Source of the DNA: JAABRB01 sp041617635
GTDB lineage: Bacteria > Pseudomonadota > Gammaproteobacteria > Burkholderiales > SG8-39
Reading direction: 5' to 3'
Assembly (NCBI GenBank): GCA_041617635.1
Contig: JBFJOO010000062.1
Location: 1-26,991, forward strand
DNA: 26,991 bases
This document shows, one piece after another, positions 21,895 through 26,991 of the stretch. A program made the position numbers and the translations under genes. The notes beneath the pieces were generated by a model. That model saw only the letters and a list, made by a program, of their open reading frames with translations, was not told the DNA's origin and did not search any database. The number at the start of each line of letters is the position of its first letter. The stretch's first letter is position 1.

Positions 21895-22782
21895 GTGCTG
21901 AAGCGCATCATCGCCGCTATCGCGCTCGGCGCAACGGCCGCGGGGAGCGGCTGCGCGTACCTGGACGTCAAACAGCGCGAGCTCATCTACCAGCCGGTGC
22001 GGGAATACTCGGGGACGCCCGCGGACCGCGGCCTCGAGTACGAGGATGTCTGGCTGAGCGTGAAAGGCGCGCAGGGCGACAGCAGCGAGCGCGTGCACGG
22101 CTGGTGGATCCCCTTGCGCGAACCCGATGCGCCGACGCTGCTCTACCTGCACGGCACGCGCGGTAGCCTCGGGCGCAACCTCTACCGGATCGCGCGCTGG
22201 CGCGAGCTCGGCTTCTCGGTGCTCGCCATCGATTACCGCGGCTTCGGCCGCAGCGACGGCGAGCTGCCTTCCGAGGCCGAGATCTACGCGGACGCGCAGG
22301 CCGCCTGGGAGCACCTGCGGCTGCGGCAGCCCGATCCACAGCGGCGGTTCCTGTACGGGCACTCGCTCGGCGGGGCGGTCGCGATCGACGTGGCTGCGCG
22401 CAACGCGGATGTGGCCGGGCTCATCGTCGAGTCCACGTTCACCTCGATGAGCGAGATGGCCGCGCGGTCGAAGTACGGCTATCTTCCGCTCGATCTGGTC
22501 CTCACGCAGCGCTTCGACTCGCTTGCCAAGATCGCGAGCGTGTCATCCCCGGTGCTGTTCATTCACGGAGCGAGTGACCGGTACGTGCCGCCCGTGATGA
22601 GCGAGCGGCTCTTCCAGGCGGCGCGCGAGCCCAGGCGCTTGCTGCTGGTCGCAGACGCGAGCCACAACGATGCTTTCATGCGCGCGTTCGAGCGCGATCC
22701 CGCGGCCATTCCGGACTTCATCCGCAAAGTGCGCGCAACGCTGCCCGCGGACGATCGCGCACCGGTGCCCGCGTTGCACTAG
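21895..22782 (+). CDS. BEM46/YfhR-like alpha/beta hydrolase, probable lipoprotein
   Basis: A 295-residue serine hydrolase. A hydrophobic N-terminus ends GATAAGSGC at Cys20, suggesting lipid attachment, although the lipobox (GSGC) is weak. The hydrolase core has LLYLHGTRGSLGRN, DYRGFGRSDG, nucleophile Ser157 in YGHSLGG, Asp228 in HGASDRYVP and His257 in DASHNDAF. The pattern is that of the BEM46/YfhR group of membrane-anchored hydrolases, whose substrates are mostly unknown. The start is GTG 21895, preceded by GGATCCGG; it lies 18 bp after the methyltransferase stop, so the two are likely co-transcribed. Downstream is a hairpin repeat that could end the transcript. Confidence 0.85.
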   Translation: MLKRIIAAIALGATAAGSGCAYLDVKQRELIYQPVREYSGTPADRGLEYEDVWLSVKGAQGDSSERVHGWWIPLREPDAPTLLYLHGTRGSLGRNLYRIARWRELGFSVLAIDYRGFGRSDGELPSEAEIYADAQAAWEHLRLRQPDPQRRFLYGHSLGGAVAIDVAARNADVAGLIVESTFTSMSEMAARSKYGYLPLDLVLTQRFDSLAKIASVSSPVLFIHGASDRYVPPVMSERLFQAAREPRRLLLVADASHNDAFMRAFERDPAAIPDFIRKVRATLPADDRAPVPALH

Positions 22783-22799
22783 GGACGCTTGAGACAGTT

Positions 22800-22868
22800 C
22801 GTCGTTCCCGCGGGAGCGGGAATCCAGGCTTCGAACGCTTGCTGGATCCCCGCGTGTGCGGGGATGGC
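22800..22868. repeat. Palindromic intergenic repeat (paired hairpins)
   Basis: Two adjacent hairpins, TTCCCGC-GGGA-GCGGGAA (22805-22822) and ATCCCCGC-GTGT-GCGGGGAT (22846-22865), are bracketed by TCCAG and CTGGA (22823-22827, 22842-22846). The whole can also fold as one cruciform. This is the common dispersed 'CGTCATTCCCGC..GCGGGAATCCAG' type of proteobacterial intergenic repeat. It may protect or terminate the upstream mRNA. Confidence 0.8.
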
Positions 22869-22906
22869 ATGATCGGGCGCGGTGGCGCGCCGCTGCATCG
22901 GAATCC

Positions 22907-23869
22907 ATGACCGGAACGGGGCTTCCCTATATCTCGGGTGCAGATGTCCACGCGGCGCTCGACTACGCGTCGCTGATCGCGGCGCTGCGCGCGGCGTTCG
23001 CTGCAGGCGCCGAGGCGCCGGTGCGCGCGAGCCATTCGGTCACGGCCGAAGACGACCGGCTGCTGCTCATGCCCGCGTGGCGTCGCGGCGCCGAGATCGG
23101 CGTGAAGATCGTCACCGTATTCCCGCGCAACCCTTCGCGCGGCCTGGCGAGCGTTTCCGCGCTCTATGTGCTCCTCGACGGTGCCACGGGGCATCCGGTC
23201 GCGCTGCTCGATGGCGAGGCCTTGACGCTGCGGCGCACCGGTGCGGCGTCTGCGCTCGCGTCCACGTATCTTTCGCGCGCCGATGCCCGCGTATTGCTCG
23301 TCGTCGGCACCGGAAAGCTGGCGCCGCACCTGGCCAGGGCGCACTGCGCGGTGCGGCCGATCGAAAGAGTCCTGGTCTGGGGGCGCAGGCCGGCACGGGC
23401 CGAAGCGCTCGCCACGGAGCTGGATGGCCTGGGAATTCCGGCCCAGGCCGCGGCCGATCTCGATGCGGCCCTCGGCGAGGCCGACATCCTTACCTGTGCC
23501 ACGACCGCGCGTGAGCCGGTCGTTCCCGGCGCGCGCGTTCGCCCCGGCACGCACGTCGATCTCGTCGGCGGGTTCACGCGCGCGATGCGCGAGGGCGACG
23601 ATGCGCTCGTGCAGCGCGCCGAGCTCTACGTGGACACGTTCGCCGGCGCGCTCGCCGAGGCGGGGGATCTCGTCCAGCCGATCGAGCGCGGATTGCTCAC
23701 GCGGGCCGACATCCGCGCGGAGCTTGCGGACCTGGTGAGCGGGCGGGCGCCAGGACGTCGCGACGCGGCCGTCATCACGCTGTTCAAATCGGTCGGAACG
23801 GCGCTCGAGGATCTCGCGGCCGCCCGGCTTGCCGCCGAGCGACTGAGGCTGCCGCGGCCGAATGCCTGA
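22907..23869 (+). CDS. Ornithine cyclodeaminase-family enzyme, probable delta1-pyrroline-2-carboxylate reductase type
   Basis: A 320-residue member of the ornithine cyclodeaminase / mu-crystallin family. Substrate-domain motifs are VKIVTVFPRN and GLASVSALYVLLDGATGHPVALLDGEALTLRRTGAASALA. The Rossmann loop is LLVVGTGKLAPHLARAH with WGRRPARAEAL after strand 2. Then come ADILTCATTAREPVV, HVDLVGGFTRAMREGDDALV and the late FVDTFAGALAEAGDLVQPI-like block. The VGTGKLAPHL loop and DLVGGF segment match, from memory, the imine reductases acting on pyrroline-2-carboxylate and piperideine-2-carboxylate (trans-3-hydroxyproline or lysine catabolism) better than true cyclodeaminases. I start at ATG 22907; an in-frame GTG at 22856 would place 17 codons inside the hairpin repeat. 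It is convergent with coxG, nine bases apart. Confidence 0.85.
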   Translation: MTGTGLPYISGADVHAALDYASLIAALRAAFAAGAEAPVRASHSVTAEDDRLLLMPAWRRGAEIGVKIVTVFPRNPSRGLASVSALYVLLDGATGHPVALLDGEALTLRRTGAASALASTYLSRADARVLLVVGTGKLAPHLARAHCAVRPIERVLVWGRRPARAEALATELDGLGIPAQAAADLDAALGEADILTCATTAREPVVPGARVRPGTHVDLVGGFTRAMREGDDALVQRAELYVDTFAGALAEAGDLVQPIERGLLTRADIRAELADLVSGRAPGRRDAAVITLFKSVGTALEDLAAARLAAERLRLPRPNA

Positions 23870-23878
23870 CGGGTGCGC

Positions 23879-24448
23879 TCAGCCGCGCAGCGCGAAGTAG
23901 GCGACGATCAGGATCACGACGATGACGCCCACGATGATCCATGTCCGGTTGCGTCCGCCGGTCGGGGCGGGCGCGGCGGCGGCAGCAGCGCCCGCTTCCG
24001 CGGCGGGAGCGGGCGCGAGCTGCTGATTGAAGCGGGCGAAGAAATCGCTCGCCATCTTGGCCGCGACACCGTCGATCAGCCGCGAGCCCACCTGTGCGAG
24101 CTTGCCGCCGACTGTCGCCTTCGCCGTGTAGACCAGTTTTGTCCCGGCGCCATCGGGCGCGAGCACCACGGTCGCGCCGCCCTTGCCGAAGCCGGCTGCG
24201 CCGCCGGATCCCTCGAAAGTGAGCGCGTAGGAAGTCGGCGGCTTCAGGTCGGCGAGCAGCAGCTTCCCGTTGAACTTCGCCTTGACCGGCCCGACGGCCG
24301 CGGTGAGCGCCACCTTGTACTCCGTGTCGGACACGCGCTCGATCGTCTCGCAGCCCGGAATGCAGGCCTTGAGCACCGCGGGATCGTTCAGCGCATCCCA
24401 CACCCGCTGCTGCGGGACGGGGATCAGGTGTTCACCGGTCATTTCCAT
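23879..24448 (-). CDS. coxG: CoxG-like SRPBCC protein with C-terminal membrane anchor
   Basis: A 189-residue protein of the CoxG family (START/SRPBCC fold), linked to aerobic CO dehydrogenase and other molybdenum hydroxylases and thought to help anchor the enzyme at the membrane. The SRPBCC domain spans residues 1-145: MTGEHLIPVPQQRVWDALNDPAVLKACIPGCE, GPVKAKFNGKL, GTKLVYTAKATVGGKLAQVGSRLIDGVAAKM. A linker of Ala and Pro (about 145-163) leads to a single C-terminal membrane helix (TWIIVGVIVVILIVAYFAL). GGAGAG lies upstream of ATG 24448. It follows coxE by 67 bp in the order D-E-G, without coxF or structural subunits in between. Confidence 0.9.
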   Translation of the reverse strand: MEMTGEHLIPVPQQRVWDALNDPAVLKACIPGCETIERVSDTEYKVALTAAVGPVKAKFNGKLLLADLKPPTSYALTFEGSGGAAGFGKGGATVVLAPDGAGTKLVYTAKATVGGKLAQVGSRLIDGVAAKMASDFFARFNQQLAPAPAAEAGAAAAAAPAPTGGRNRTWIIVGVIVVILIVAYFALRG

Positions 24449-24515
24449 TGCAACTCTCCAATTCTTGGGGCGCGACGCAGATTATCGCATTCCGGGACGT
24501 CCGCGCCTCGCCGCG

Positions 24516-25703
24516 CTACGCGGGCACGCGCGGCGCGCGCTGCGGCGCCGCGGACAGGACGCGCGCCAGGTCGACGAGACTTTCGATGTTGTGGGCCGGC
24601 AGAAACGCGTCCACATGCGGCAGCATCGCACGCACGCCGGCCGGGCGCGGCTCGAAGCCCTCGTAGCGCAGCAGCGGATTGAGCCACACGAGCCGGCGGC
24701 ACGACTTGTCCAGCCGCTCCATCTGCTCGCGCAACTCGTGGCCCAGGTCGCGATCCAGCCCATCGGTGATCATGAGCACCACCGCGTTCTGGCCGAGCAC
24801 GCGCCGCGACCACCGCAGGTTGAACTCCTTCAGGCTGGTGCCGATCCGGGTGCCGCCCGACCAGTCCGCCACGGCCTGCGCCACGTGCGTGAGCGCCACG
24901 TCCACGTCCCGGTGCCGCAGATGCCGGGTGATGTTGGTAAGCCGCGTGCCGAACACGAACGTGTAGACACGGTCGCGGTCGTTGGTGATCGCATGCAGAA
25001 AGTGCAGGAACATCCGGGAGTAGCGGCTCATCGATCCCGAGATGTCGCACAGCACGACGAGCGGCGGATGGCGCCGCGTCTGCGAGCGACGCTCGATTGC
25101 GATCAGGTCCGCGCCGGAGCGCAGGCTCGCGCGCAGCGACGCGCGCATGTCGACGCGCGCCCCGTGCGGGTCGCGCCTGAGCCGGCGGGTGCGCACCATC
25201 GGCAGCGGCATGCGCAGCGTCGCGATCAGTTTCTTGGCTTGTGCGAGCTCTTCGTTGGTCATGCTCTCGAAATCGGTCTTCTGCAGCACCTCGCGCTCGG
25301 AGACGGTGAAGGCCGCGTCGATCTCGATCTCCTCGGGCGACTCCTCGTCGCGTTCCGCCTGCCTCGCTTCCGGGAGCAGCGCCTCGGCGAGGCGGCTCGG
25401 CGGAGGCGGCGGCTCGTCGGGATTCGCGCGCCCGTACACCTGCGGGAGGAGGAGCGCCATGACGCGCTCGAGCATCCGCGGATCGCGCCAGAAGATGTGG
25501 AACGCCTGGTCGTAGAGCTCGAACTGCTCGCGCTTGTCGAGGAAGACGGCGGCGAGCGTCCAGTAGAAGTCGTCGCGCCGCGCGATGCCGGCGACCTCGA
25601 GGGCGCGCAACGCGTCAATGACCTTGTTGGGTCCGACCGGCAGCCCCGCGGCGCGCAGCACGCGCGCGAAGTGCATGACGTTCTCGGCGAGCTTGCCGGC
25701 CAT
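24516..25703 (-). CDS. coxE: CoxE-like von Willebrand factor A protein
   Basis: A 395-residue VWA (CoxE) protein, partner of the MoxR-type ATPase CoxD in post-translational assembly of the [CuSMoO2] site of CO dehydrogenase in Oligotropha. An N-terminal helical region (FARVLRAAGLPVGPNKVIDALRAL onward) and an acidic/proline-rich linker (residues 95-130) precede the C-terminal VWA domain. The metal-binding DISGSM (220-225), GGTRIGTSL (283-291) and ITDGLDRD (312-319) form the MIDAS. The start ATG 25703 follows the coxD stop directly (TGAATG), so translation is coupled. Similar MoxR-VWA pairs also serve other metalloenzymes, so a CO dehydrogenase link is not certain. Confidence 0.9.
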   Translation of the reverse strand: MAGKLAENVMHFARVLRAAGLPVGPNKVIDALRALEVAGIARRDDFYWTLAAVFLDKREQFELYDQAFHIFWRDPRMLERVMALLLPQVYGRANPDEPPPPPSRLAEALLPEARQAERDEESPEEIEIDAAFTVSEREVLQKTDFESMTNEELAQAKKLIATLRMPLPMVRTRRLRRDPHGARVDMRASLRASLRSGADLIAIERRSQTRRHPPLVVLCDISGSMSRYSRMFLHFLHAITNDRDRVYTFVFGTRLTNITRHLRHRDVDVALTHVAQAVADWSGGTRIGTSLKEFNLRWSRRVLGQNAVVLMITDGLDRDLGHELREQMERLDKSCRRLVWLNPLLRYEGFEPRPAGVRAMLPHVDAFLPAHNIESLVDLARVLSAAPQRAPRVPA

Positions 25704-26630
25704 TCAATGTGCGGCGACTTCGGCCTTGACCTCGGACAGGATGCGCGCCGCCTCCGAGCCCTGCACGCGCGCGATGTCGTCCTGGTACTTCAGCAGCACG
25801 CCGAGAGTGTCGTGAATCACCTGTGGATCGAGCGCCAGCCGGTCGAGCTCGGTGAGCGCGCGGGTCCAGTCGATGGTTTCCGCGACGCCCGGCAGCTTGA
25901 AGAGATCCATGCCGCGCAGCCGCTGCACGAACGCCACGACTTCCTTCGAGAGCTGCTCGGCGGCGCCCGGCGCCTTGCGGCGCAGGATCTCGAGCTCGCG
26001 CGCCGCATCGGGGTAGTCGACCCAGTGGTAGAGGCAGCGCCGCTTCACCGCGTCGTGAATCTCGCGCGTCCGGTTGGAGGTGATCACCACGATCGGCGGG
26101 GTGGTGGCCTTGATGGTGCCGATCTCGGGAATGGTCACCTGGAAATCCGAGAGCACCTCGAGCAGATACGCCTCGAACGGCTCGTCGGTCCGGTCCAGCT
26201 CGTCGATCAGCAGCACCGGCGGACCGGCGAGATCGCCCTCGAGCGCCTGCAGGATCGGTCGGCGGATCAGGAACCGCTCGGAGAAGATGTCCTCGGTCAG
26301 CCCCTCGCGCGACTTGACGCCCTCCGCCTCCGCGAGCCGGATCTCGATCATCTGCCGCGAATAGTTCCACTCGTACACCGCGCTCGCGATGTCGAGGCCT
26401 TCGTAGCATTGCAGGCGCACGAGACGCCGGCCGAGCGTCGTGGCGAGCACCTTGGCGATCTCGGTCTTGCCGACGCCCGCCTCGCCCTCCAGAAACAGCG
26501 GCCGTCCCATGCGCAGGCTCAGGAACACCGCGGTCGCCAGGCTGCGCTCCGCCACGTAGTCGGCCTGCGTGAGCAGCGTCGCGGTGTCGTCGATCGAGTT
26601 CGGAACGGAGGTCGAGCGTTTGCTGTTCAT
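25704..26630 (-). CDS. coxD: CoxD-like MoxR-family AAA+ ATPase
   Basis: A 308-residue AAA+ ATPase of the MoxR family acting as a cytoplasmic chaperone in metal-centre maturation. Walker A is GEAGVGKT (residues 49-56), Walker B VLLIDELD (139-146), and the later VVITSNRTREIHDAVKRRC contains sensor 1 and the arginine finger region; a small helical lid domain follows. The length and the YEGLDIASAVYEWNYSRQM segment fit the CoxD subgroup. It is the first gene of coxD-coxE-coxG. The upstream region up to the window end has no gene for CO-dehydrogenase subunits (coxM, S, L). The start ATG 26630 is not preceded by a strong Shine-Dalgarno. Confidence 0.93.
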   Translation of the reverse strand: MNSKRSTSVPNSIDDTATLLTQADYVAERSLATAVFLSLRMGRPLFLEGEAGVGKTEIAKVLATTLGRRLVRLQCYEGLDIASAVYEWNYSRQMIEIRLAEAEGVKSREGLTEDIFSERFLIRRPILQALEGDLAGPPVLLIDELDRTDEPFEAYLLEVLSDFQVTIPEIGTIKATTPPIVVITSNRTREIHDAVKRRCLYHWVDYPDAARELEILRRKAPGAAEQLSKEVVAFVQRLRGMDLFKLPGVAETIDWTRALTELDRLALDPQVIHDTLGVLLKYQDDIARVQGSEAARILSEVKAEVAAH

Positions 26631-26991
26631 CGGGTCGTTGTCGTGATCTGGCAGGAATCGCTACCCGAGGGTACTTTAACTCGCGCCTGGTCGCCACTCG
26701 ACGGGCCCAGGCCTCCGCGCGGTGCTAGCGGGTCAACTGCGCAAGCGGGTCAGCGGCCATGCCCGTCCGGCGCCTACGGCCGCAAACGCCCTCCTGCGGG
26801 GACCCGGTTTGCGGCGGGCAGTCAACACACGACTACCCGCGCACAAACCACCCGCGACGGAGGGCGCGGCCAAAGGCGCCAGCCCGGCATTGGCCGCTGA
26901 CCCGGGGTACGCCGCTGCTTTGCGAGCGCCGAGAAAGCACGGAGCTACCACCGGGCGCGTACCACGGCACGGCGTCTCCGGGGGCGAGGCG
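26631..26991. other. Non-coding region upstream of coxD to window end
   Basis: 361 bp with no convincing coding sequence. Apart from the inverted repeat at 26746-26904 it should contain the coxD promoter, but I see no good hexamer pair; TTAAAGT near 26675 (minus strand) is a weak -10 candidate. Confidence 0.4.
26746..26904. repeat. Long imperfect inverted-repeat element upstream of coxD
   Basis: Outer arms CGGGTCAGCGGCCATGCC (26746-26763) and its near-exact complement GGCATTGGCCGCTGACCCG (26886-26904) differ by one inserted base. Complementarity continues inward (GGCGCCTACGGCCGC against GCGGCCAAAGGCGCC, then GCCCTCC against GGAGGGC). The ~159-bp stretch could thus fold into one long stem. 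It contains no credible gene. It may be a MITE-like or intergenic repeat; its ends differ from those of the 211-bp element at 14735. Confidence 0.6.

Noticed and set aside
22856..22906. GTG start at 22856 for the ornithine-cyclodeaminase-family gene.
   Set aside because: It would translate half of a hairpin repeat into a family-unrelated 17-residue extension; ATG 22907 matches family length.
24270..26900. An 876-codon open frame on the plus strand opposite coxG, coxE and coxD.
   Set aside because: Its product is an Arg/His/Val/Asp-rich string with no domain, and the opposite strand carries three genes with intact catalytic motifs. It is the usual mirror frame of GC-rich genes.
26733..26951. 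A 72-codon minus-strand frame upstream of coxD.
   Set aside because: It lies across the inverted repeat, has no recognisable motif and no ribosome site.

Overview
The window is GC-rich chromosomal DNA, most likely from a betaproteobacterium (Burkholderiales, Rhodocyclales or Nitrosomonadales). The grounds are the pmbA / yjgA / mogA neighbourhood, the type IV minor-pilin cluster, the coxD-coxE-coxG trio and the PilZ-type paralogs, all familiar from that class. No phage, CRISPR array or complete insertion sequence is visible. Two small inverted-repeat elements, one hairpin repeat and one broken gene beside a tRNA are the only signs of mobile DNA.

Layout. (1) 1-4383, minus strand: a tightly packed type IV pilus operon, pilE > fimT/fimU > pilV > pilW > pilX > pilY1, with pilY1 cut by the window edge. 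Its proposed sigma70 promoter (4427-4455) lies in a 291-bp divergent spacer. On the other side is a Fur-superfamily regulator of Irr type whose promoter appears to make a leaderless mRNA. (2) 5145-5220: tRNA-Thr(CGT), followed by a short AT-richer stretch and a truncated gene that runs into the end of hyuB (scar of an insertion or deletion). (3) 5838-11425: a catabolic module, alpha/beta hydrolase > hyuA > hyuB on the minus strand, with start/stop overlaps. A LysR regulator is divergent, and a clear T-N11-A palindrome lies between them. (4) 11505-14725: two tandem ~509-residue paralogs, each carrying the c-di-GMP-binding PilZ signatures at identical positions. (5) 14735-14945: a 211-bp MITE-like element between convergent genes. 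(6) 14945-17490, minus strand: AsmA-like membrane protein, carboxylesterase, mogA, yjgA/darP. (7) 17562-23869, plus strand: pmbA, a swivel-first fused aconitase-family dehydratase, a methyltransferase with a signal peptide, a BEM46-like lipoprotein hydrolase, a palindromic hairpin repeat, and an ornithine-cyclodeaminase-family enzyme. (8) 23879-26630, minus strand: coxD > coxE > coxG, without the CO dehydrogenase structural genes in view. The last 361 bp hold no gene but contain a second long imperfect inverted repeat.

Functionally the window mixes surface motility/adhesion (pilus operon; PilZ proteins as possible c-di-GMP readers), house-keeping (tRNA, PmbA, DarP, MogA), small-molecule catabolism (HyuAB, aconitase-like fusion, OCD-like reductase, hydrolases) and molybdenum-enzyme support (MogA, CoxDEG). 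The least explained items are the PilZ pair, the exported methyltransferase, the 211-bp element and the leaderless Irr-like gene facing the pilus operon. All identifications come from reading motifs; no database search was run.
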